Part shown: one piece after another, positions 56,134 to 64,000 of the stretch
Position numbering within the stretch: the stretch's first letter is position 1
Layout of the letters: each line of letters opens with the position of its first letter
NCBI GenBank assembly: GCA_024760905.1
Contig: JALRMN010000027.1
Location: 232,001-296,000 of the forward strand
DNA: 64,000 bases
Reading direction: 5' to 3'
DNA from: Plotosus lineatus
Taxonomy: Eukaryota; Chordata; Actinopteri; Siluriformes; Plotosidae
Program-made: the position numbers and the translations under genes
Notes under the pieces: generated by a model
What the model saw: only the letters and a program-made list of their open reading frames with translations
Database searches by the model: none
What the model was told of the DNA's origin: nothing

Positions 56134-56872
56134 TCAGGTAGGCAGCCGGATGTATCTGGGTTCGCTGAAGGAGCTCGCCAGGGTCCAAATACGATCCATC
56201 AGGCACCTGAAAATACAGGGTCCGAACACGCAAACCAACAACAAACATATACATACAGGAACAATCATAGCAACATAAGGCGTCAGCCATCCGAAAAGCG
56301 AGTGAAACATACTCCAGCCCCATCCGTATTCCGAAACCTCATCCAGATGCAAATCTTCGGCTACTTTCTTCATTTCGGCAATTTGGGTCGCGATTAGACC
56401 GTGTTCTTCATCGTTAGCTGGGACGTAGGTGCAACATTGATCTCCTACGACGGCGCAGACCCCTCCCTCTTTGGCTAATAAAATGTCGAGAACCATTCTG
56501 TTTTGCACAGTGGTTAATCTGAGGGCGGTTAATTCTTGTCTTACTCCTTCTATAGCCAAATTAGTGGCATTGACAAATGTTACCAAGCGATAATAAGTTA
56601 CTTCTATCTGGTTCCATAATTAAGTTACCCCATACTGGGGAAACATGCTTTCCCAAAATTTGTTCCACTTACTGTTCAGTCATTGTTCTGGCGGGGGAAA
56701 AAGGGCTATACCCAGTAAGCGATGTTAAAAGGTGTGATACTTATATGTCTATGTCAGGTCTGATCTGTTGGGAGGTGCTTTTCCCCTCTTAAGTGATATA
56801 TATCTCCGGACCTGGAACAGAGGTAATAAAAATGGACAACATCATAGTCACACAATACAAATAATACTTCAT
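56134..56872 (-). pseudogene. env: Retroviral env without surface subunit
   Basis: The start codon (56872) overlaps the pol stop as ATGA and is followed by a signal-peptide-like hydrophobic stretch of ~20 residues, which soon meets a stop. After ~200 bp of broken sequence the transmembrane subunit is open from 56586: heptad-like region, a CX6CC motif (CAVVGDQCC) of gamma-type envelopes, a membrane-proximal WSMFHSLFGW stretch, the membrane anchor and a short tail. Nearly all of the receptor-binding surface subunit is absent. It would normally mediate entry and cannot do so in this form. Confidence 0.85.
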
Positions 56873-59622
56873 TGTGGGCTTTTCTTCAGTCTGGTAGCAT
56901 GGATCCACTGTGGAAAGAGGTCAGTTAGTACGGCGGTACGAGTAACAGCGAGTATCTCCGTGGGCTCACTGTAAGGAGTGTCTCCCAAAGAGGAATTTAG
57001 TTTCGCAAATTTCTTGACCAGCACCTTGTCTCCTACCTTGAAGGCATGAGTGCTTGCATCGGCCGGGACCGAAGTATTCTGATTAGTGCGTTCCCAATAG
57101 TCATTTAGGACCTTAACAAGGCCCACGGCATACTCGCTCATGTGTATATCTAAATCTTCCGTCCCCAAAGCCTGTTTTCCCTTCCTCCAAGGCGCGGGAA
57201 AGGGTCTCCCCATTACCACTTCGTAAGGGGATAAATTCCCTAAGGCCACCTGCGAGGTCATCTGCAGATCCGCTAGGACCACAGGCAGCACCGAAACCCA
57301 ATTCCTGGATCCGGTGGCGTGCATTGCTTTTCGTAATTTCCCTTTAATTGTTCTGTTTGTTCGTTCCATGATTCCGGAGGACTGAGGGTGATATGGGACA
57401 TGGAAACACCAATTGATCTTTAGCTCTTGGGCCAACAGTTGAGTGACTTTTGAGGTGAATGGTGTGCCTTTGTCCGAATCAATACCCAACGGGAGGCCAT
57501 ATCTGGGAATAATTTCCTGTGATAACTTCTGAACCACCACTCGGGCGTTTTCGTTCCCACATGGGAAAGTTTCGACCCACCGGGAAAATTTATCCATGAT
57601 AACCAGTAGATATTTAAAGGGGCCCTGCCGGGGCATGTGAGTAAAATCTATTTGCCACTCCTGGAAGGGAGTATCTGGTTTCGGCAGATGCTGATGTGAT
57701 GCATGTGGTTTAGACACATTGTTCTGTGCACAAATCAGGCATTTTTCCAGAATGCTGTGTACCGTAGAGGCTAGTTGTCGTATACAAAAATCTTTTTCCA
57801 TATCTGTCACCACTCCTCTTCGACCGCGATGTGTAGGCCCATGAAACTCGCGGACGAGGAAAGGAAGGCAGTGCGTGGGCAGGCATAAACGACCAGTCGA
57901 ATCGAGTAGAATGCCGTCACTCGAGGGCTGAAAGCCCTGCGAGGACCAAAAATCAGTGTCTTCTGTGGACGCCGAGGACTGAAGGGATTTCAGATCCAAG
58001 TCAGGGAGGAGGGCACTAAGCATGTGTGAAGTTGACACCAGCGCGGGCTGCAGGAACGGCGGCATGGAGCCGAGCCAGGCAGCCTGTTTAGCTGCGTGGT
58101 CAGCCAAAGAGTTACCCCGTGCCTCATCAGTGTGGTCAGAGGAATGACTGCGGGTTTTTACGATCGCGAAACGGAGCGGGAGATTGCAGGACACAATAAG
58201 GTCCTGGACCAAAGTAGAATGTGAAATGGGCTTACCGTCAGCAGCAGTGAAACCACGAGATTGCCAGATACGGCCAAAATTGTGCGCCACCCCGAAAGTG
58301 TAACGAGAGTCAGTGTATATAGTAGCGTCCTGGTCGGAGGCGAGAGTGCATGCCTGAGTGAGCGCATATAACGCCGCTGCTTGAGCAGAATTAAAGGGGA
58401 GCGAGTACGCTTCCAAAACTTGGTCCGGTAAGGAACATACCGCATAGCCGCAGAGGAACACTCCGTCGGAGGTTTTCGAGTATGACCCATCTACAAACAG
58501 GGAGAGACCTGTCGAGAGAGGCGTGGATAGTAAGTCGGACCTAATACTGGTGTCATGGACAATGGTGTCCATGCAGTCATGTTCCAATGGTTCGCAGTCA
58601 TCTTGAGCATTAAGCAGGCGCTGTATGACCTGGGCCACGTTATCTAGGGAAGAGGAACAAGAGATGGTTAGATTATCAGTAGCACAAAGGATGGCCTCAT
58701 AACCTGAGCGACGTTGAGAAGACATGTGTTGTGTAGACAGAGTATTAAGGATATGCCTAACCTGATGGCTGGTGTGTAAAACGAGTGGTTGAGAGAGCAC
58801 TATTTTTTGTGCTTCGAGAACTAACACCGCACTGGCAGCGACGGCGCGAAGGCAGGCAGGTAAACCCTGAGCCACAGTATCTAGAGTTTTGGAGAGGAAA
58901 GCACAAGGCCTAAGCCCCCCGGTGTCCTGCGCCAAGACTCCAGAAGCCGTGCCGGCCTGGTGAGCGACGTAGAGATGAAAGGGTTTGTTGTAATCCGGGA
59001 GCCCGAGAGCCGGCGCAGAGCATAGGGCCGACTTCAGAGCTTTGAATGCATCCAGCATGTCCTCAGTCCAGACCAAGGGTTGGTGGAGAGGGTCAGTGTG
59101 AGCCACGGCGGAGCGTAAGCGTTTGTCATAGAAAGAACAGTCTGGGATCCATTGTCGGCAGTAGTTAATGAGGCCCAGGAAAGCCAGGAGCGCTTGTTTA
59201 GTGGCAGACTTCTGAGTGTCCACTATGATCTTGACGCGATCCTGAGTAAGGCGTTTTATCCTGTGAGAGAGTTCGTAGCCCAGATATATCACAGTGGGGA
59301 GACAGAACTGTAACTTGGGCTTGGAGACCTTGAAACCCTTTTTTTCCAGTAAGAGGAGCAGTTGAACGGTTGCATCGAGACACAGTTCATAAGTTAGGCC
59401 AGATACCAGGAGGTCATCAGCATAGGAGTGAACGCAGGAACCTACGGGAACGTCAAGAGACCCCAGTGCATCCCTAACTACAGCCGAGAAAATGGCAGGA
59501 GAGTCAATAAATCTTGTCCATGTGTACTGTCGCTGCCGGTGTGTGAAAGCGAAGAGGGGTTGTGTGCTGGGCTCAAAAACGCCGAGCACAGGTCGATTAC
59601 GGAGAAATGGGTGTGATCGCAA
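56869..59622 (-). CDS. pol: Retroviral pol: RT C-half, RNase H, integrase
   Basis: A 917-codon open frame. It begins in RT fingers/palm out of frame with the protease frame upstream. The RT active site YADDLLV is at residues ~65-71. RNase H: FVDGSYSK, YTDSRYTFG, then the closing Asp region. Integrase: HHCC zinc domain (HGPTHRG ... CLICAQ), core with DFTHMP, DSDKGTPF and the glutamate of GIMERTNR, then an SH3-like C-terminus (GDKVLVKKFAKL). Residues before ~25 come from the shifted region and are not native. All visible catalytic residues are present. Activity would still need the RT N-half, which is in another frame. Confidence 0.92.
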   Translation of the reverse strand: MRSHPFLRNRPVLGVFEPSTQPLFAFTHRQRQYTWTRFIDSPAIFSAVVRDALGSLDVPVGSCVHSYADDLLVSGLTYELCLDATVQLLLLLEKKGFKVSKPKLQFCLPTVIYLGYELSHRIKRLTQDRVKIIVDTQKSATKQALLAFLGLINYCRQWIPDCSFYDKRLRSAVAHTDPLHQPLVWTEDMLDAFKALKSALCSAPALGLPDYNKPFHLYVAHQAGTASGVLAQDTGGLRPCAFLSKTLDTVAQGLPACLRAVAASAVLVLEAQKIVLSQPLVLHTSHQVRHILNTLSTQHMSSQRRSGYEAILCATDNLTISCSSSLDNVAQVIQRLLNAQDDCEPLEHDCMDTIVHDTSIRSDLLSTPLSTGLSLFVDGSYSKTSDGVFLCGYAVCSLPDQVLEAYSLPFNSAQAAALYALTQACTLASDQDATIYTDSRYTFGVAHNFGRIWQSRGFTAADGKPISHSTLVQDLIVSCNLPLRFAIVKTRSHSSDHTDEARGNSLADHAAKQAAWLGSMPPFLQPALVSTSHMLSALLPDLDLKSLQSSASTEDTDFWSSQGFQPSSDGILLDSTGRLCLPTHCLPFLVREFHGPTHRGRRGVVTDMEKDFCIRQLASTVHSILEKCLICAQNNVSKPHASHQHLPKPDTPFQEWQIDFTHMPRQGPFKYLLVIMDKFSRWVETFPCGNENARVVVQKLSQEIIPRYGLPLGIDSDKGTPFTSKVTQLLAQELKINWCFHVPYHPQSSGIMERTNRTIKGKLRKAMHATGSRNWVSVLPVVLADLQMTSQVALGNLSPYEVVMGRPFPAPWRKGKQALGTEDLDIHMSEYAVGLVKVLNDYWERTNQNTSVPADASTHAFKVGDKVLVKKFAKLNSSLGDTPYSEPTEILAVTRTAVLTDLFPQWIHATRLKKSPQ

Positions 59623-60443
59623 GGAATAGAAGCCATAATAGAGAGCACGTCTGGAACGACCGGCGAAACTGGGATGATGAGCTCGTTAATTTTTCTGAGG
59701 TCCTGTGTCAGACGCCAGGAACCGTCCGGCTTGGGAACCGGGTTCACAGGAGTGTTATAAGGGCTTGTGCACGGCACGATGATACCCTGTTCCAGAAGAG
59801 AAGCCAAAATAGTGTCGATACCCGACATTTTTTGAGGCGATAAGGGGTATTGCCGGATGTACACGGGCGAAATGTGCTTCACGGTAGCTTCATACGGGAC
59901 GCAGTCCACACAACCCACGTCATTCTTATGTTCTGCCCAAAGATGGGTGGGCAATGTGTCGAGTACAGGGGGCGAGGTGGAACTCGCCACGCACGCCGAA
60001 TTAACATTAAAGGGCAAGGGCTGCGCTTGCAATGATAACAGAGAAACAGAGGAGGTGTCGCACGTTTGAATGGTAATGCTCGAACCTTGAAAAGAGATTT
60101 GGAACCCCAGAACGCTCATGAGGTCGCGGCCTAGCAAATTAAAGGGGCATTCTGACATATGTACGAAGGAGTAGGATATTTGCAATTTATCAAGCGTAGG
60201 GTCATCAGGAAAACATAAAAGAAGGGGCGGCGTATATGGGGAGGAGAAGGGGACCCCATCTATACCCACAGAGCTGGTGGACCTGGAGGATACAGCACCC
60301 TGATAGTCCCTGCCTAAAGAAGATAGGGTTGCACCGCTATCGATAACAAAAAGATATTCTACCCCTTCTAGAACAATAGGAAGGAGGGGCAGATTCTCAT
60401 TGCAGGGTGAATTAAACACTAGGTGCATTAAGCTACAGGTCAC
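59478..60443 (-). pseudogene. pro: Retroviral protease and RT N-half
   Basis: 321 codons. The retropepsin active site is FVIDSGATLSSLG (residues ~33-45) and the ILGRD-like motif is NLLGRDLMSVLG. RT fingers follow: PVNPVPKPDGSWRLTQDLRK and FSVIDLCSAF (first catalytic Asp). The frame is lost at about 59575, where the following RT sequence continues in the 56869-59622 frame. Protease is in a different frame from the gag end, so a frameshift or a lesion lies between them. Confidence 0.9.
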
Positions 60444-61505
60444 GAGGTCCCTACTCCGTGGGCATCCCTATTCGTGCTCCCGCAGGTATGGCTGTGCTGG
60501 CGATATGCCTGCGGAATCTGAGTGCGGCGAGACAAATTATCTCCTTGGTGGGTCCGAGAGGCAGAATTACATTCGTCTCTCTGTTTCTTTCTACACTCTT
60601 TTTTCCAGTGCCCTTCCTTACCACAATAATGACTTTTTCCGGTCTTTCTGTACGAATCCCTTCTCCTATTCTTATCACGAGGGCCCTGGGGGGCCACCGC
60701 CAGCAGAACCTTATTCTTCACATTCAATAGTCCATTTGATTCTAACATACGAACCCTTTCTCTGGCAGTTCTAACGATGAGACGTTGACGATCTGTGAAA
60801 TGCGGTTTAAGTGCGCTCTGGACCTCTGGGAGACAATTACTTAAAAAACTGGACACGAACATAGAATTTGCCTCTTCGGTACGAAGATCAAATCCTCCTA
60901 CATGACGCCAAGTTTCAGTAAAGGGATTCCAAAATACCAAAGTTAGTTTGCCCCGCTTCTGTTTACAATTAGTTACGTGTGAAAGATAGCAAGCTCCCTC
61001 CCGTCGGGAAACTAATTAAGCCGTAAAATGCGCGCGCAGGGTTTTTAACGCGTCGGGATTATCCCTCCAATAGAGCGAGGAACGATGACGAGTCTGACGA
61101 CGTCCATACCCCCCCCCCCTCCCCCCCTCCCGGTCCTCTTCTATTTTTTCCTTTCCTTACTCACTAATTTAGGTTTGGGGACACTCCGAGTCACCTTCTT
61201 GGGCTCGAAGAGCTTTTTAAATTGTAACCAGTATGAGCGCATCTCATACCATTTTACATAAACCTCCTTCATGTATTCATAATCCCGGGAGGGGATGCCC
61301 AATCCATCATAAATCATGCGATGCGCGGATGTCGGGGATCCTGCATCAAAAGTCCCATTTCGAGGAAAGTTTGGTACTTGGTCAAGTCCCTCCGTCCATC
61401 CGGGTAATTACTAAACCATGGTTCAGTATAATAAGCAAGACCACATCTATTCATCCATTCCTTGGTGGTTTCCCCGGGATTAGGCTTTGGGTAGGAATTT
61501 CCCAT
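60440..61505 (-). pseudogene. gag: Retroviral gag, internally damaged
   Basis: Starts at 61505 with MGNSYPKP, a glycine-2 myristoylation signal of a matrix domain. The frame stops at 61314, and basic matrix sequence continues in other frames to ~61140. The distance to the end leaves too little room for a full capsid. The last frame (60940-60440) holds the capsid end (major homology region not recognisable) and a nucleocapsid knuckle HYCGKEGHWKKEC. The first of its four zinc ligands is Ser instead of Cys (KSHYC). Confidence 0.82.
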
Positions 61506-61589
61506 TGTTTACCCTCTAACAAAAACAAAAAATACGTTGGCATACAGGAATACACGTGCACCTTTTGTATAGCGCTCTTCCCAGTTATA

Positions 61590-61705
61590 GCAACTGAGGA
61601 TAAACCATCCCTTATGAAAAGGGGATAACCGTCCCTTCTAAAGAAGGGGATAACCGTCCCTTATAAAAAGGGGATAACCGTCCCTTATTAAAAGGGGATA
61701 ACAGA
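61590..61705 (-). repeat. Four tandem hairpin-forming repeats in proviral leader
   Basis: Units of ~27 bp, GGGGATAACCGTCCCTTAT (window strand) with variations, lie between the primer site and gag. Each unit read on the RNA strand can pair CCCCTT with AAGGG(A). Confidence 0.85.
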
Positions 61706-61762
61706 CGCTCAGATACTGCTCACCAGGTAGTCAAACAAATCTTGTCTTACCTGATCAGGAGT

Positions 61763-61780
61763 ATCACATCGGGGTCACCA
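61763..61780 (-). other. Primer binding site, tRNA-Trp type
   Basis: The minus strand reads TGGTGACCCCGATGTGAT, complementary to the 3' end of vertebrate tRNA-Trp with one mismatch (T where the match would be C at position 13). It starts three bases inside the LTR edge. Confidence 0.85.
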
Positions 61781-61783
61781 AAT

Positions 61784-62228
61784 TGTAAGAACTCTCTCAG
61801 AAGAAGCTCTCATGTAAACCTGCATGGTCTGGATTCCTGTATCTCAACGTCTGGGAGTACTCCGGGAACAGAGGACAACAAACCACACGAATGAAATCAA
61901 TCTGGTTTATTCATCTGCTGCTCAGTGTGTGTCACTGGGCATAAAGCTTTTATACAGTGGAGGTGTGTGTGTGTGTGAAAAAGTGGGTACAGAGTCACAT
62001 GTTTCTTTGTTCACAGCCTAAAAGTTGTACCAAAATCAAAGTGCATGATAAGAAACCATCCATCACATTCCTTTGCCTTAGGGGTGACATTTACTACTCT
62101 GTGAACTTTGACCTCGGGATGAATGCTGCCTTGTAAAGCATCAGAATAGCAATAAAAGTCCACGGTTAAAGCACAGGAATGCTGCTAATTATACAATGGT
62201 TAAAGATAAGTCAGAATGTGACCTTACA
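61784..62228 (-). repeat. 5' LTR of provirus copy 2
   Basis: 445 bp, same ends as the 3' LTR. Minus-strand TATAAAAG at 61947-61954 would be the proviral promoter, with AATAAA some 40 bp further on. Confidence 0.93.
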
Positions 62229-62320
62229 AAGGGCATCCAGTGTAAAAGCCCATGCCAAATCAAACGTGTGAATCATTCGCTGTGGCAACCCCTGATAAAG
62301 GGAAAAAGCCGAAAGGAAAT
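62229..62320 (+). mobile_element. RTE-tailed SINE, right part
   Basis: Continuation of the SINE at 55155-55405. It starts with the duplicated AAGGG and ends in the LINE-like tail GGGAAAAAGCCGAAAGGAAA. Confidence 0.85.
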
Positions 62321-62354
62321 CATCAGTGTAATATAATATATACATATATACGGG

Positions 62355-62600
62355 CATAGGGCAGTGGTGGTCTAGTGGTTAGGGAGCAGTATCGCTGATC
62401 CTAAGTTGGGGGTTTGAATCCCCACAAGGTTGTCACTACCCCCCCTCCTCCCCAGTGCAGCTAACTGGGTTATCAAAGGCGTGCCATTTCTCTCCCTGCC
62501 TATGATGAGAGGCATGTAAAAGAACCATTGCTGACTATCGTAAAGAGTTGGTTGCAAAGCCGTCAACGTGTTTCTGGGGAAAAGTAGCAAGCATTCCTGT
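62355..62600 (+). mobile_element. RTE-tailed SINE, 3'-truncated
   Basis: Head GGGCAGTGGTGGTCTAG, B box GGTTTGAATCC (~62412), body through TTGCTGACTATCG. It stops before the LINE-derived part. Confidence 0.82.
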
Positions 62601-62682
62601 CACGTCCCGGTTAATCTTTTCTGGAAGAAACCAATTGCTACACTACCCTACGGAAATAAGATATGATTATGAATATATAAGG

Positions 62683-63020
62683 GCAGTGGTGGCCTGGTGG
62701 TAAAGGGTGCTGGATCGCTGATTCTAAGGTTGGGGGTTCAAGTCCCACTCTCCACAAGGTTGTCACTGTCCCCCAATGCAGCTAACTCTGTTATCAAAGG
62801 CCGGCCATGTCGCTCACTGTCTGTGGTGAGAGGTTCATGTAAAAGAATCATTGCTGACTTTCGTAAAGAGTTAGCCATCAGCGTGTTTCTGTCCCTTGCT
62901 AAAGGGTTGTGCCAGGAAGGGCATCTGACGTAAAAACCGATGTCAAATCGAACATGCCAATCAGATGATTTGCTGTGGCAACCTCTGAAAAAGTGGAAAA
63001 AAGCTGAAAGGAAAATAATT
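62683..63020 (+). mobile_element. RTE-tailed SINE, most complete copy
   Basis: tRNA-like head with A-box-like TGGCCTGGTGG (~62689) and B box GGTTCAAGTCC (62735-62745). A unique body is followed by CAGGAAGGGCATCTGACG (~62912), GATGATTTGCTGTGGCAAC (~62963) and the tail AAAAAGCTGAAAGGAAAA. The second and third parts match the 5' leader and the 3' end of the RTE LINE copies. Confidence 0.88.
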
Positions 63021-63159
63021 GTAATATAATCTACAGACTTCGAGTCTTACCCATAGGCCTACAACTTTCCTCTTTCTAATGTGGCTGTTGATTGCCTTAC
63101 TGTGGCCACTATATATGGCTGGTAATGTAAAAAAAAAAATGGGGTAGGAGGTGGGGTGC

Positions 63160-63660
63160 TTGGTTCTAATTATCCCCTGTTCAGGTACTTAATAGAAGTA
63201 AGTATGAAAACAAATGGAAATATGCTTTAAGTAAGAGTGGGTGTGGTGATTGTAAGAGTGGGTGTTCCTTCTAATTGCAACTTCTTCACGTGTGTGAGGA
63301 ATTTTAATTGGAATCTTAATTTTTTTTTAAAAAAGGCACATATATATTCAAAAAGTATAAAAAGTGCTAAGATGTATGAAGATATGAGTGGGTGTGGTGA
63401 TGGTAGGAGTGGGTGTTGGTTTAATTACATCCTTTTCAGGCATGTGAAGTGTTTAAATTAAAGTCTGGAAGTGTGAAAATAGATGCTAATATTATCTATA
63501 AAGGTTGGACGGGGTGTGGTGATGGTAGCATTTGCTACTGCTTTTAATTATGTCCTGAATATATAAATAATATGTATAGAGGTAGGTCTGATTATGGTAA
63601 TGGAGTGGCGGGTGTTGTTTCCAAATGCATCCTGTTCAGGTGTGTAAGGTACAGTGTAGC
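63160..63660 (+). repeat. Degenerate ~100-150-bp tandem repeat
   Basis: GGTGTGGTGAT(T/G)GTA... with a following TTAAT(T/A)...TCC(T)...TTCAGG motif recurs at about 63165, 63240, 63390, 63510 and 63590 with irregular spacing. Non-coding; minisatellite-like. Confidence 0.65.
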
Positions 63661-63840
63661 CTCAGTATTTGAACTTAATCCGTTCCAGATGGCTCTCAGA
63701 TTTTCTGATTTGTTCAGATTCCCAATTTGCTTTTCCCATTACAAATAATGTAAACAGTCTTAATCCATTCCGTCTTTTGAACAGAAGTTAATGGTACTGT
63801 AACTCATACCAAAGATCCTCAAAATAAGTGAAAAAAATAT
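63660..63840. repeat. MITE-like DNA-transposon fragment
   Basis: AACTTAATCCGTTCCAGA and CTTAATCCATTCCGTC are typical internal words of a fish mariner-like MITE. Only one end is visible. Confidence 0.5.
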
Positions 63841-63916
63841 TGAATACAGTACACTGTTCTGGTCTGTGTTGTGAGACACTCTTTAACTTTTCTGTGGTTT
63901 TAATTTTGGCATGTTA

Positions 63917-63940
63917 TGGTCTCTCTCTCTCTCTCTCTCA
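63917..63940. repeat. (CT)n microsatellite
   Basis: Perfect CT run near the window edge. Confidence 0.95.
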
Positions 63941-64000
63941 AAAGAGTTGTGCGTTGAAATGCGTGTCGGAGAGGGGCGTTATTCTCAAGCCAGTGGAGTA

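Larger units (their letters stand above)
55406..62228 (-). mobile_element. Nearly complete endogenous retrovirus, copy 2
   Basis: Reversed provirus of 6823 bp with LTRs at both ends, primer site, gag, protease, RT, RNase H, integrase and env remnants. A 5-bp target duplication AAGGG (55401-55405, 62229-62233) flanks TG...CA ends. I count about eight substitutions between the LTRs over ~430 shared bases, plus a length difference in a GT run, so the insertion is young. Gag has lost part of capsid, RT carries a frame shift, and env lacks its surface subunit, so it is defective. Class: gamma/epsilon-like (class I) from pol order and env CX6CC, with a tRNA-Trp-type primer. Confidence 0.95.

Noticed and set aside
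61590..61705. Repeat array resembling CRISPR or a terminator cluster
   Set aside because: Directly adjoining units without unique spacers, in a proviral leader.
62683..62750. Possible tRNA gene
   Set aside because: A- and B-box-like words are present but there is no cloverleaf or CCA-end context. It is the head of a SINE with several copies in the window.

Overview
The window is teleost (ray-finned fish) nuclear DNA, dominated by mobile elements. The evidence is Rex3-type LINEs, fish-type dispersed repeats, a fish Ig-superfamily receptor gene with phase-1 introns, long (GT)n/(AT)n/(AAT)n microsatellites, and a nuclear copy of fish mitochondrial ND4L/ND4. Nothing looks bacterial, and I see no CRISPR array, rRNA or bona fide tRNA gene.

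Only one apparently intact host gene is recognisable: a six-exon gene at 20369-26647 (+) encoding a predicted 228-aa type I membrane protein. It has a signal peptide, one V-type Ig domain, a transmembrane exon, and a short basic tail with two ITIM-like tyrosine motifs. Its transmembrane and juxtamembrane exons plus intron sequence are duplicated at 4056-5412 as a broken paralogue. This suggests a locus of tandem immune-type receptor genes that has been riddled with transposons.

Layout: 248-4055, 5'-truncated endogenous retrovirus (-) fused to the receptor pseudogene (4056-5412). 5610-12060, Ty3/gypsy LTR retrotransposon (+). 12110-12640, dispersed repeat holding the mitochondrial insert. 12890-15701, RTE-type LINE copy A. 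15970-18365, repeats and a Sushi-like gag/protease scrap. 18597-20097, Rex3. 20369-26647, receptor gene with Tc1, SINE and hAT debris in its introns. 28948-31500, two head-to-tail RTE copies (-). 33088-35705, RTE copy D with an 18-bp target duplication. 36719-40271, R2-superclade LINE with a restriction-like endonuclease. 41640-45335, a LINE whose protein begins with a 2A-like peptide. 46010-48530, rearranged RTE copy E. 48531-54233, second copy of a block seen at 15970-17665 plus Rex3 copies, one split by a non-autonomous hAT. 55406-62228, nearly complete provirus (-) with paired LTRs, a tRNA-Trp-type primer site and a 5-bp target duplication, inserted into a SINE. 62340-63840, SINEs, a degenerate tandem repeat and a MITE.

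The elements interact. A tRNA-headed SINE carries sequence from both ends of the RTE LINE present here and is probably mobilised by it. Elements nest in one another, and the nested target duplications give a relative order of insertion. All autonomous elements visible carry at least one inactivating lesion in this assembly, except that the Ty3/gypsy protease-RT-RNase H frame is open for 951 codons and the long pol frame of the 55406-62228 provirus is open for 917 codons.
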